From Marsupella aquatica (taxonomy: Eukaryota; Marchantiophyta), in contig OZ316892.1 in the NCBI GenBank assembly GCA_973895155.1, forward strand, positions 10,912,001 through 10,976,000: a stretch of DNA of 64,000 nucleotides. The letters run 5' to 3'. Below the pieces are notes generated by a model. It had not been told where the DNA came from. It searched no databases and worked only from the letters and a program-made list of their open reading frames with translations. A program made the position numbers and the translations under genes. Positions 1-10,859 of the stretch are shown here, piece after piece (within the stretch, counting starts at the first letter, position 1; each line of letters begins with the position of its first letter).

Positions 1-1
1 T

Positions 2-1825
2 GGGTTGACGAGGTGGAGTATACTAGCCAGTTTGCCCTATTGGTCAGAGTTGAAGATCCGCCATCTTTTAGACCCCATGCACATAGAGGGAAATGTGGGG
101 AAGGCGTTGATAGCTCATTTTTATGGGGAGAAGGACACTAACTTCAGGGAGGCATGTGAAGAGTTGGAAATGCATCCAGATGTATGGGTACAAGTTGATC
201 CTGCCACAGGTTTGGAACATCGTCCTTCTGCTCCTTGGGTGCTTAGTGTTGGCCAAAGATGTGAATTCCGGAATCGTATAGGGGAGATGCAATTTCCTAC
301 AGGCTATGGTGCCAATTTGAGGAAAGCTTTTGGGATGGAGGACAATCACAAATGGCCACGGTATCTCAAGACACATGACTATCACCGCTTATTGCAGCAT
401 ATATTGCCAGTGGCAATTATAGGGTTGGGGATCAAAGAAGTGCAAGATGCCATTTGGTCATTGGGTCGTTTGTTGAGATGGATATGCTCAAAGGAGATAT
501 ATGTGGAAGAGATTCCTGGAATGGAGGTATTGGCAGCTGAGGTGGTTTGCAAGTTGGAGAAGGCCCTCCCTCCTTCCTTCTTTGATTGTCAGGTTCATTT
601 ACTTGTGCATCTTGTGAGGGAGGTTGCCATTGCTGGTCCAGTTCATTGTCGATGGATGTACTGGCTTGAGCGTTACATGTCAGTCTTGAAGGCTTATGTA
701 CGTAACCGTGCACGAGTGGAGGGAAGCATAGCTACAGGATACTTGGCTGCAGAGAGCATGTTTTATTGTAGTAACATCTTGGCCACCATTGATCGGACTT
801 TACCACGTACTTGGATGGAGGAGAGGCAAGAGGAGGAGGACCGTTTAACAGGAGCAACAAAAACACGCATGCTTACATCAACAGAGTGGACACAGTTGAA
901 TACATTCATGTTGAGTAATAGCAATGTCATGGATGAATGGAGGGAGTTTTATGACAATGCCAAAAGAATGAGTCAAAGGGCAAGGATTTTTCCTAAGTTG
1001 CATGAGTTTATGAAGGAAAAGTTGGTTGAGTTGGATGGCATTTTGGCACAAGGAGGAGATGTCTCACAGTTTCCTACTATGACAAATGACATTCGGACCA
1101 TTGTTCATGGCCCTTTGAGAGTGGTAACATCCAAGACGGCCATGTGGACCCAAGGGAGACACTTCAGGTTTCACTAGTTCCTAACCTTGTTTTCCATATT
1201 CATGTACTACTACTTAAGATATAGTAATCATTTTACTTAAGATAAGTGTGTTTTTCTCTTTTGGTATGAAAGGTTCCTCATAACATGATTAGTGTTTTTT
1301 GTGTAGTAGTAACAATATATGGGTCTTGTTAATTTCAGGATTTCTTCCCTTGATGAGAAGAGGGCTCGTACTTTTGATTGTGGAGTTCAAGGGCAGTTTT
1401 GTCAGGACTCCCGGAGTAGCCGACATGACAGGAACATTGTTCGTGATGTTGTGCCACACTATGGGAAGATAGAGGAGATTTTGGTGGTCTCATATGACAA
1501 CCAATCTAAGTTTGAGGAGTATGTCTTCAAGTGCAAGTGGTTCAAAGTGAACCTTGTTGGTAATAATCGCACTGTACTCCAAGATGAGAGTGGGTTTACA
1601 CGGTTGAGGACAAGTGCCACTAGTTTTCAAGCATCTCATTGGCAAACGTCAGAGCCATTTACTTTCCCATCTCACTTGGAGCAATGTTTCTACGTTCCAT
1701 ACCCCTTAGACCCAGAGTGGTCACTTGTCATCACATATGTGCCACGGTCTCGTTCCATTGTTTCAGACAAGCCAGACACTATTTTTGTGTCAGATGTAGA
1801 GGACATTGAAGGTGACCAAGTGTGA
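2..1825 (+). CDS. TNP2-type CACTA transposase, C-terminal part (DUF4218 and DUF4216)
   Basis: This is the partial transposase of the CACTA element. It is open to the left edge and should follow a Transposase_21 catalytic domain outside the window. Exon 1 runs to 1167 and exon 2 is 1339-1825; the intron 1168-1338 has GT-AG ends, and joining cag to ggattt keeps the frame through a split Arg codon. The first 250 residues have DUF4218 landmarks: LLDPMHIEGNV, then HDYHRLLQHILPVAI, LEKALPPSFFD and RWMYWLERYMSVLKAYVRN. Exon 2 carries DUF4216, with FKCKWFKV and EQCFYVPYPLDPEW. The protein ends at a TGA at 1823-1825. The role in excision and insertion is known for the family. Nothing here breaks the frame, which is unusual among the transposon genes of this window. 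Confidence 0.9.
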
Positions 1826-2231
1826 GAGACACTTATGGATATTTAAACCAAAAATCTATATCATGGATTGTTCATGTTGTTTCTTAATTAATATTTCATA
1901 CACCATTAGTGTGGTAGGTATTTTCATTTTGGACTCCTACTTTCAAAAGAGGTCATGCATATAAGTGACATGGGTACTCCCTCCCTTATCCCTCCTCCCT
2001 CTTTGAACCCAAACTCTCCTTCCTCTTCCAAAAACTCCATAGCTTTTTCTCCTCCCTCCCTCTTCGCTAAAGTCTCTCCTATTTTTAGTAAACCCTCTTT
2101 GGACTCCCTTCTTCCTCCGTCCCTCATCCACCTTCCAACTCCCTTCCTCCCTCTTTCACCTTTCACCTCCCTCCCTCCTCCTCCCCCATTCAAACTCTAA
2201 CCTAGATGCACACACAAGTCTAACATAAACG

Positions 2232-2662
2232 TTTGCGAACTGTTTGCGAAACTAAACAAATCCCAACCAAATCGCAATTCTGCCATTTAAACCGTTTCTC
2301 AATTATTCCATACTATACGCTTCACTATTTTGCGATATCCAGACCATCCCACCTTTACCATCCATATTGTTTCGCACATTTGCCATACAAACCCATCGCA
2401 AATTGTTTGAAGCTAACCTTTTCGCAAACATCCTCCAATCCTAATTGTTTTGCATCATTAATGTTACCGTGGTTTCGGACTTTCGGAGCAGTCGCGGAGC
2501 CTTCGTAATGTGTTTTGTAATCTCTGTAGTTTCGCAAACTATTGTGATACAATAAAGTTTGCAAAATGTTTGCGATGCAAATTGCGATGCGTATTGAGTC
2601 ATCAACGGTTTGAAGCATCTGGAATCGCAAACGTGTGTCCGGACTCAAATGAGCTTCGCAAA
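2232..2662. repeat. CACTA subterminal repeat array (TTTGCGA / TCGCAAA)
   Basis: Nine exact copies of the 7-mer occur in both orientations, starting at 2232, 2243, 2329, 2396, 2422, 2532, 2569, 2625 and 2656, with several one-mismatch copies between them. In the En/Spm family such subterminal repeats bind the element-coded TNPA-like protein. Assigning that role here is an inference from position and density. Confidence 0.7.
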
Positions 2663-2674
2663 AGGGCAAAATAT

Positions 2675-2683
2675 GTTGTAGTG
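2675..2683. repeat. CACTA 3' terminal inverted-repeat end
   Basis: The 9-mer GTTGTAGTG is the complement of CACTACAAC, the standard CACTA end. It coincides to the base with the point where copia RNase H sequence resumes: ATATCTCAG at 2684 matches ATATCTCAG in the complete copia copy near 36643. Confidence 0.85.
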
Positions 2684-3028
2684 ATATCTCAGTCTACTAC
2701 AGAAGGAGAGTATGTTGCAGCAGCAGAAGCAGCAAAGGAAGAAATTTGGTTGGACAAGTTAATTGCGGAGATGGGTTTAGAGCATGGCAAAATGACTCTA
2801 AATTGTGATAGTCAGAGTGCTCTGCACTTGGCTGCTAACCAGGTGATGGATAGCAGGGTGAAGCACATTGATATCAGGTACCATTTTATCAGGCAAGCAG
2901 TGTCTGATAAAACTTTTGAGCTAGTCAAGATTGATGGAAAGCTCAATCCCGTTGATGCCTTTACCAAAGTGATTTCTTTGGAGAGTTTCTCAAGACATCG
3001 TGCTACTTTGCAGGTTTTGCAGTTGTAG
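2684..3028 (+). pseudogene. copia RNase H, C-terminal fragment
   Basis: About 114 codons in one open frame end with TAG at 3026-3028. Landmarks are SQSTTEGEYVAAAEAAKE, the catalytic-type CDSQSALHLA, and HIDIRYHFIRQ. These match the last part of copia pol, which degrades RNA in the RNA-DNA hybrid during reverse transcription. It differs from the complete copy at only a few residues (for example VDAFTKVIS against ADAFTKVIP). The gene is cut on its 5' side by the CACTA insertion, so it cannot work as it stands. Confidence 0.92.
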
Positions 3029-3235
3029 TGCAAGTAGAGTTATTTAACAATGTGTGACTATTTGTATATGGATTACTCATTCCTGTTTGGCTACGGCTTA
3101 GTTCTAGTTAACCCTTAGTTAACCCTTGTGGTTTTTAGGGGGAGACCTGGTTTGGTGATTGTCTAGAACTTCCCGCTGAGGATTCCATATGGTAGCATTT
3201 AGTCTAGTCCCCAAGACAAGAGTCAAGGGGGAGTT

Positions 3236-3579
3236 TGTTAGATATTGCTCTAGTCTTGTGACTCATGAGCTAACTACAATTAGGCTAACTCGGGTTAGGA
3301 CTTAGCTAATGTTAGCGGTAGTGCTGTTGTGTATATAGCCAGGGCTGATGCCAGACCCTGGTGGAACTTAGGCTCATTGTTACGGAGCTAGTTGAGAGAT
3401 AGGGAGAGCTTGTGCTGTGGATGCTTGGTATGGCCGGTCGGCCTAGAGTGCAGTAAAGCTCTTGTATGTTCCCATGGACGTAGCCTCATGCGGAGGTGAA
3501 CCACGTATCTCTCTGTGTCGACTATTGTGCATTGGATGGTTCATGGGCTTGCCGTTACGAATGTCGTCAATGCTCAACA
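3236..3579 (+). repeat. copia 3' LTR, long form (344 bp)
   Basis: The LTR starts TGTTAGATATTGC directly after the polypurine tract and ends CTCAACA, giving TG...CA ends. It holds a TATA-like box (GTATATAG, 3331-3338). It is collinear with the solo LTR at 9225-9568. The LTRs of the element at 31830 match it except for one missing 127-bp block. Confidence 0.92.
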
Positions 3580-3862
3580 GTCACCAAGATACTTCCCATC
3601 TTTCTTGTCGGCTTGTGCAGCGTTCCAACTATCCAAAAAGAAATCTCCTTTTGAACTCAACAACATGACATTCATCAAAGGTTCCCTTCGGATATTTTCC
3701 CATCCATCGGATGAAAGGGAATATCCAATAGGTTTTGCCTCCTTCATTGTTTTTGTCATGTCCTTTGTAAGATCAACTCTAGCCTCCTCCAATAATTTCA
3801 TTCTCAAATTTCGCATACCCGGAAGAGAATATCCATTTACAATCCCTTTCGAGGTTTCTGTG
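3580..3862 (-). pseudogene. hAT-type transposase fragment (DUF659)
   Basis: The minus-strand frame reads LPGMRNLRMKLLEEARVDL, then IGYSLSSDGWENIRREPL and a KGDFFLDSWNAA segment. This matches the DUF659 pattern of plant hAT-like transposases: LPs..lR..LL, then s..SDGW...r..pl.n, then s.kG..Fl. The frame is cut abruptly on its C-terminal side by the copia LTR at 3579/3580, and on its N-terminal side it runs into the C-rich minisatellite. No BED finger or hATC dimerisation domain is present. The missing C-terminal part should lie left of the window, beyond the copia and CACTA insertions. Confidence 0.72.
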
Positions 3863-4270
3863 ACCCGGGCCGGCCCTCTTTCCTCCCCCCACCCGGCCCT
3901 CGTCCGCCCCCTCCCCAGGCCCCCCTCCACCCGGGCCGGGCCTCCTCCCCCCCCCCACCCGGGCCTCCCTCCTCCCTGCTCCCACCCCTCCCTTCACCCG
4001 GGCCGGGCCTCCTCTCCCCCGGGCCTCCCTCCACCGGGGCCGGCCCTCCTCCCTCCCCCCACCCGGGCCTCGTCCTCCTCCCCACCCGGTCTCCTCCCCC
4101 CCCCACCCGGGCCCCCCTCCACCCGGGCCGGGCCTCCTCCCTCCCCCCACCCGGGCCCCCCTCCACCCGGGCCGGGCCTCCTCCCTCCCCCCACTCGGGC
4201 CTTCCTCCACCCGGGCCGGGCCGGGATGTAAAGCCGGGGCGTAAAGCCGGGCCGGGGCCGGGTGACGAGA
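3862..4270. repeat. C-rich minisatellite, unit about 44 bp
   Basis: This is a degenerate tandem array rich in CACCCGGGCCGGGCCTCC and CCTCCCTCCCCCC blocks. The clearest copies, around 4102-4215, repeat every 44 bp. Long overlapping frames on both strands come only from base bias (Pro/Arg/Gly low complexity) and are not genes. A G-rich tail continues to about 4318. Confidence 0.85.
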
Positions 4271-4319
4271 GGTAAGGGGGGGGGGCCGGGCCGGGAGAAG
4301 TTCGGGCCGAGCCGGGGAA

Positions 4320-7300
4320 TAATGACGAATATGCGTCAAATGAGAGCATTTCAGACCGGCAAATGCCGAGTTTACGTGCCCGGCAACTCGGCAAGTTGCC
4401 CGTCACATCAAACCGGGTCCTGTCTCTTTGCTCAGGGCTCAGTTTAATTAACGAGCTAGTGGGGCCTGTAATCCTGCAGTAGATACATCCAAAGACGGAG
4501 AACATCCTGACTAGACAGTGTTAATCGATCAGCCGGGCACGCATTGGCAGATTCCCTTGAACCACAGTAATTATAATGAGCAGATGTTCCGAGAGGTTTG
4601 CAACAGTGTTCTGTCGCTCCTCTCATCATATGGCTTACGCGTTTCATGAAATGCAATGTTGTGGGTTAGGGGAACCACTTAGTGCACTCGCGTCCCTGAT
4701 TGGCTTGATATTCAACGAAACCCGAGGCTGCTAACAGCCATCTCTGCAATCCCTGCTTCATCAGTCTGTTGTGCATACCAACCCCTCGATCCTCGACGGC
4801 TCCAACAGCCTCCTCCTGTCTAACCCAACACGAACACTGTAGCCGTGTTCAATCGGTTCCAAGCCGGTTTTATTTCATTTCGCTGTTCATCAGAGTCCAG
4901 GCCGACAAGACTAAAGGCCCATTGTGACAGTAAAGCTCAGCATTGACAGTGCTTATTATTATTAAGCGCCCACAAACGGCATGAACATATTATCTACGGT
5001 ATGACTTATTGCACACCGCTTGTGACACGTGAGCGGATGTCGCAACTAAATTTGTATTTTATTGCAAAAGCTGACCCGAGTGAGATGTATCCTCGACCGA
5101 GGTTTACGACCTTGAGGACCACGCGGTGCTTACAGTATCTCCTGTTCACCAATCTTGGTCCCGTAAACTTGCAACAGAGATTTTGGGATCTTAATTTCCA
5201 CGTTGCAGGAAAGCAAGATATATCGGGTATTCCTAGTGCGCACGGTGGGTAAAATAATATATGTACCCTCGATCTGGCCACGCTACCGTTGCTTCCGACT
5301 GAGCTCGGCCCCATGACTACCGTGCAAGAATGCAAACGCTGGCGACACTACAGCGGAAGTTCACTTGATCAACTTGTCACGTACAGATAGAAACTAAACT
5401 GAATACAGAAGGTCAGAAAAATTCGTGGTGGCAAAATCTTTCTTGTCCTGTAACAATGAATGATCCCCATGTGTCGCGATTCTCAAAGAGGTAGACAGAA
5501 TTCTCAACATGATTCTGTGCCACAAAGCAGAACTTTGTTATCGTCACTCTCGGGAGTGTTGGCATTGCGCATCGTATAATACAGTTTTTCCCACGGAACC
5601 TCTCAGGCTGGACCAATTTCTCCATCGTGTGCAAGAAAGTATTATGCTGAGTGAAGGCATCCAAGTACGTAGCTATCCGGAAAAACATGTTTGATCTCAA
5701 TTACAGTTCATTTTGGTCAACTCCCTGGCTCTGGTGACGAACTCATCTAATCGATCTGGGTTTGAGTTTAAATGGTGTTGCACGAATCATAGCAGAAAAT
5801 TAAACTGATTGAACAAGGTCCACGATCTCCTTCCTTGAACCCTGTGTCAAAGATCTGGTCAAATCGATCGATCGTTTCACGAACTCTGCTTGACTCATAT
5901 TCGTCACTTAATCCTCCCCGCTCAACATGACACTTCATCACCACTCTCCAGCCAGCCGGGCTTAGTTAAATAACACAGCAGTTGGATGGTGCTTGCAAAT
6001 TATGCACGACACCCATGGAGTTATTTCTGTTTGGTGGCCGAATAATTCACCACCAGCCTTTCCCAGAATTATTACAATTAAGTAACTCATTCAATGAAAC
6101 TTTACAAGCACATTGATTCGAATGTTGAGCTGAGTTCACAAGTACGTTAAAACCTTCAGGTCGTTCAAGGCATTCTCCTTCTAGTTTCTACTGTGCAATT
6201 TTATCGAAAGGCTGTTGAACAACACATTGACCAACGAGGTATGGACAGGGGTGCAAAACGGTCTGTCTATATAGGCCATTTGGACGATTCTCCTGTCATA
6301 GATACTATGCTTGGACTGAATTCGACATCCTGACGTCCAGTGAAAAATCAGCCATAGCCATTCTTAGGCCCCAATTTGTTGCTTAACAATTCTGGTGTCG
6401 GTATTTTGAAGACGGGCAAGGTGATCAACATTAGATCGGAGATATAAATTTCTGAATATAGGAATTAGTAATTAGGATACACATGGTGCTTTGGGGAGTC
6501 GAGGGACAAAACTCTGGATCATGAGACAGACGAAAAATGAATAATTTCGTATGTATCATCTTTGAGCCAAACTTAAGCTGTCTTGCAGCAATTCAGGCCA
6601 GTGTGTCATTCGAAGAGTAACGTTCGAATGGATGGAGGACATCGATTCTGTTCGAGACAATCTACAGTCTGTTATCGTCGGATTAATTCGACTCCACTCA
6701 TTGGCCTTCCGATAAGGGACTGTATGAAACCTGCCAATCCGGTGTCTTCTGAATACGGTATCCCGGTGAAGTGAAACAGCCGTCCCCTCGGACAAATCAC
6801 ACTAAATTCCTGCCAAACAGGATCATCCCTATAACTACTGGTGAACCGTAATTAGCAACTTAGCCTACTGCTGGGTCAACGCGCCTTGCAACTGGGAGGT
6901 TGAGTTTTTCACGAAGGCGCACATGTCGGACTACGACTGGATGTGATTTACGCGAACATCTTCACCTCGATCTAGAATTTAACGGCTATTGCTTACCATG
7001 TCCATTTATGTGTTTTAAGGCTGACAATGGTGACGCACATTTGAGTTCATGAACTGCCTACTTTTTCCCTCTATATGCTTGTCGGGCTGTCTACAGTAGT
7101 TGTCTGGTTACCCCATTGGCTCTCTAGTGTTTTTTGTCAAATTGCACACCTTCTGCCTATTTCAAAGGCAACAACTGATAAAATGCAATGATGTTAGGAG
7201 GTTCGTGCATCATTTCTCCCTCATTTACATGTTGTCCTTTAATATCATGGTTAAGAGCTCAAAGCCTTCACAAAAGATGTCATTGCAGACAAGAAGTCAT

Positions 7301-8452
7301 TACATAAAAGATTTCTTGGTGTTATTGTGCAAAACATGTTGTGGAGGAAGTCATTGAGGAGAAAAGTGTCATTGAGTCAAGGTGGAGGAAGTCATTGAGG
7401 AGAAGAAGTGTCATAAAGGCAAGGTGAAGAGATCTGTACAAGACACTCTACAAGTTATTTTGCAGAACAGATTACTGTAAATTCTTACATCTGCTTGATA
7501 TTTTTATGACAAGGATCAACAATGGTCACATATTGGATATACAATCATCACATTGACCATAAAAATACATACATCTAATGCAAAATGAGTTTCAATATGC
7601 AAAACATTTGTCATACTAACAATCTGGATATTAAATGGATATACAACCCACTTTGGTGATGGACGGGCTCTATGGGGTCCAAGTACGGTCATGCAACAAT
7701 TTTTTATTATCTCATCTCCCTCTCCTCTCTCTCCTCCCTCTCCCCATATGAAGGAGGTGGTGAAAGCAAATGTGTGATGGACAGACATATTGTGTGGGAT
7801 GGACATAAGAAGGGCGACCAGTCCTGCAATCGGTCCGCCTCTTTGTCTGCATCATGCGCCATTTGCTTTCATCCCACACCTGAGTGGCAAGAGTGAAAGG
7901 TATTGTCAATGTTGATGTTTTTAGCTGACACAAAATTATGTGGGCAAAAAATTGTCTGGTGCCAATGGGTTGCAAGGAAAACCAATCTTACTGGGAAGGC
8001 ACAAACTTTATTGGAGAAAAAAAATATCTATGCAAACAAAAAATATGTAGGGTGATCAAACTAAGAAATTGGGAGACAAACTAAGATAAGTAAAGTTTAA
8101 GTTAGGGCCAGAAAGAAATTGTGCAAGGTTGAATCACCTTGCCACAACAATTGGCCTGCACTCACAAATGGAAAGGAAAATTTCCAACTCCCCTTAGAAA
8201 ATCATGAAAGGTACGAGGGGGTGGGCAAGGGTTCAACTTGGCCCCATGAATTTGACTGGCAACCCAAAAGAAATCAAAGAACATCACCACCCCTATCCCT
8301 CAACACTATTAGAAAAACCAGGAAAACATAATGAGAAAAATAAGAAACAAAAATTAAACTTAAACCTAAACAAGTTATAATTCACACACATAAGAAAACC
8401 CAAGTAGCCTATCACCCCTCCTAAGATAATAGGCCTTCCTTGGGCACCCCAC
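4320..8452. other. intergenic, no gene recognised
   Basis: Only short frames of less than 110 codons occur, with no motif I recognise. The stretch 4360-4410 has GCCGAGT and ACTCGGC in opposite orientations, which could be a decayed transposon end. A tandem duplication lies at 7341-7423. Otherwise I see nothing. Confidence 0.6.
7341..7423. repeat. two-copy tandem repeat, period 41 bp
   Basis: GTGGAGGAAGTCATTGAGGA occurs at 7341 and again at 7382. The copies continue in parallel with small differences (AAAAGTGTCATTGAG against AAGAAGTGTCATAAAG). Confidence 0.8.
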
Positions 8453-8457
8453 CCCAA

Positions 8458-8789
8458 TGTTGAACTAAGACGTCATTCGCAATGACCATACAACCATGAC
8501 TTATTCCATGCACACGTAGTCGACACAATCTCTACGTGGTTCACCTCTTCTCCAAGGCTACGTCCACACAAACACTCAAGCTTTACTTCAAGAGTAAACG
8601 AACACACATGCTCTCCCTCTTCCTCAAGTTGCTCCGTTACAATGAGTAAGCACCACACACCAGCGGCTTACACTAGCCCTGGTATATACAAGGTCACACA
8701 CGACTAACCTAACCTCAGCTAAGACCCTAACTGTGGTTAGCCTAAGTGCCGTAACCTTTGAGTCACAAGACTAAGAGCAATCCTTAACA
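8458..8789 (-). mobile_element. solo LTR, copia subfamily B (332 bp)
   Basis: On the plus strand it runs from TGTTGAACTA to CCTTAACA and is flanked by a perfect 5-bp target duplication, cccaa, at 8453-8457 and 8790-8794. On the minus strand it resembles the LTR at 40535-40864: AGAGCAATCCTTAACA is the same, and both share the GTGGTTCACCTCTTCT block. A TATA-like box lies at about 8692-8699. No internal coding sequence remains, so this is a product of LTR-LTR recombination. Confidence 0.93.
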
Positions 8790-8794
8790 CCCAA

Positions 8795-9219
8795 TACACA
8801 CAATCCAATGGTGACCAAAATGAGTCTATATACTGTGTTTGATGACTGGATTGTATTCCGTCCATTCAAGTTTGTAAGCACACTATGAATTTTTTGACAG
8901 GTTTACATATTATAGTAGTTGATGACAATGCACCAAAATGGGTCAGAGAAAATCCAATGATCCAGCAAGGAAATGTTGCCCCATCTAGTGCTTGTCCAGA
9001 GGGGAAGATATTTTCTTGTAGTGGATGGAGGTGGAGGTGCTGGCATAGTGATTGTAGTTGAAGATTTGAGCAAAGTAGACGACGTACCAGGACTGGACTA
9101 GCCAACTTTTATTCTTGACTTACATTTTCCCTCCACCAACTTCAAGTGTACATTTGTTTATTGAATTGTCCTTTGAAATTGGATGCCATGAAGTTTTGAT
9201 TTGTGTAAATTGGTTGTTG
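8795..9219. other. spacer between two solo LTRs
   Basis: No gene is recognised. A reading frame across 8910-9050 lacks a convincing start or homology. Confidence 0.5.
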
Positions 9220-9224
9220 TTGTA

Positions 9225-9568
9225 TGTTAGATATTGCTCTAGTCTTGTGACTCATGAGCTAACCACAATTAATCTAACTTGGGTTAGGACTTAGCTAATG
9301 TTAGCGGTAGTGCGGTTGTGCATATAGCCAGGGCTGATGCCAGACCCTGGTGGAACTTAGGCTCATTGTTACGGAGCTAGTTGAGAGATAGGGAGAGCTT
9401 GTGCTGTGGAAGCTTGGTATGGCCGGTCGGCCTAGAGTGCAGTAAAGCTCTTGTGTGTTCTCGTGGACGTAGCCTCATGTGGAGGTGAACCACGTATCTC
9501 TCTGTGTCGACTCTTGTGCGTTGGATGGTTCATGGGCTTGCCGTTGTGAATGTCGTCTATGCTCAACA
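9225..9568 (+). mobile_element. solo LTR, copia subfamily A long form (344 bp)
   Basis: It runs from TGTTAGATATTGC to CTCAACA with a perfect 5-bp target duplication, ttgta, at 9220-9224 and 9569-9573. It is collinear and nearly identical with the LTR at 3236-3579, including the TATA-like region (catatag, 9321-9327). Confidence 0.94.
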
Positions 9569-9573
9569 TTGTA

Positions 9574-10080
9574 GATGGAGGGAGAGTTGAAGCGGGGGAG
9601 GTTTGGCAGGCACAGCAACTCAAGAATTTAGCTGGGAGTTTGATCAAATGTGCTCCTACTAGAAAGGTAGTCTCTTTTTGAAAGATATCACCTGTCCATT
9701 ATTTGTTGTTTGTTGTTGGGGTCATCCAAGGGGTCATCACCTCCATGACTAGAGCTCTGAGCTAGTACTACTGATATTGGTGCTAAGGTGTCACCTTATT
9801 GACTGGAGCTTTGAGTGAGACAATACTGATGTGTGTGTTTGGATCATTACCCTCTAAAGCAAATGAGTTTCTTGCCTGGTTTCTTGCCCCAGTGCAAAGT
9901 AAATACACAACAAATAGAGAAAATAATTTTTTAAACCAACCAATTGTGCCCCTTCAATAAACCTGACCTAATCTATTGTGCATGGCTCAAAAAGTTTTGC
10001 AATTTAATGCCATCATGGAAGAAAGACCCAATGCACCCAACACTGTGGTAGTAACAAGAGCAATGGCATAATGGTTTAAA
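9574..10080. other. intergenic, nothing recognised
   Basis: AT-rich sequence with no frame, repeat or RNA gene that I can support. Confidence 0.5.
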
Positions 10081-10437
10081 TTGAATTATCACCCTATTCA
10101 TTAAAAGTGTATTTTATTTTGTTCACTTTTAGGCCTCTAAATGTTCACTTTTTGGTCTCTAAATGTACACTTTTTAAACCCAAAAGGTACACTATGGTAT
10201 AATACTCCACACCTAAATGATCAATTGTAAACTTGAGGTGACAAAAATGATCTTGACTAGAAAGAGTCTCATCCTAGTTCATTTACAAAGGATGAACATG
10301 GTGTTACATGTGATGGCCATCAACTTTGTTTCTTGCCTAATTGTACACTTTTTGAAGGCCAAATGTACACTTTCTATTGCCCAAATGTTCATAAATTGAA
10401 TAATAATTCACTTTTAATGAATAGATTGATAATTGAA
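10081..10437. mobile_element. MITE-like inverted-repeat element (about 357 bp)
   Basis: The left end (10081-10109, core CTATTCATTAAAAGTG at 10094-10109) and the right end (CACTTTTAATGAATAG at 10409-10424, continuing ATTGATAATTGAA) are inverted copies of about 28 bp with three mismatches. Inside, AAATGTACACTTT-like motifs are repeated. No coding capacity is seen and I could not find a convincing target duplication, so the family is unknown. Confidence 0.5.
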
Positions 10438-10859
10438 TGTGAAAATGAATGTGATATTGTTGCAACTCAATGCTTGCACACCACCCTCCGACTGTGTGCA
10501 CAACACCACCAAATGTAAGTTGTTGGTACTTAACTTTAGGTCCTGGTTAGCTTAATTGGAGTGCAACTTAACCATTGCTAAGGGTTACTGAGGGCCTGAG
10601 AAAGAAAAGATTGTGTCATAGAGCAGCTTATCCTGTAGCTTGTGGGTTTCCATATTAAAGAAACAATTGCTACTCAAAGACACCATGCACATGTGCAACA
10701 TCCAACGAGCATCCAAGTAGTTGGCTCCATTCAAAGGAACACACAAGACAACTTTACCTACTGATGTCTAAGCATATTGGCCATATTGAAATTGTGGAGT
10801 AACCTCTCCCTATATCCTAGATGGCTGTGTAACAATGAGCCTAAGTTGCACTGGCGCTG

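Larger units (their letters stand above)
1..2683 (+). mobile_element. CACTA (En/Spm) DNA transposon, 3' part
   Basis: The window opens inside this element, so its 5' end is not visible. From left to right it has the C-terminal part of a TNP2-type transposase (2-1825), a pyrimidine-rich stretch (about 1960-2190), a subterminal array of the 7-mer TTTGCGA in both orientations (2232-2662) and the terminal motif GTTGTAGTG (2675-2683), the complement of the CACTA start. Directly after base 2683 the sequence becomes copia RNase H, so the element is inserted in a copia element. CACTA elements make 3-bp target duplications, and the candidate here is ata at 2684-2686; its partner should lie left of the window. 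The coding part is open, so it may be a recent or autonomous copy, which cannot be judged without the 5' half. Confidence 0.88.
2684..3579 (+). mobile_element. Ty1/copia element, 3' fragment interrupted by the CACTA element
   Basis: This is the right end of a copia element of the same family as 31830-37403. It holds the RNase H C-terminus (2684-3028), a non-coding stretch with a polypurine tract (AAGGGGGAG, about 3226-3234) and a 344-bp 3' LTR (3236-3579). The left part should lie beyond the window, on the other side of the CACTA element. The bases after the LTR, gtcac (3580-3584), are the expected right target duplication. Confidence 0.9.

Noticed and set aside
4360-4410. GCCGAGT and ACTCGGC pairs resembling subterminal motifs of some CACTA elements
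   Set aside because: Only a few copies, and no terminal CACTA motif nearby.
3515-4505. Long overlapping frames on both strands (up to 238 codons)
   Set aside because: They arise from the C-rich minisatellite and give Pro/Gly/Arg low-complexity products on both strands.
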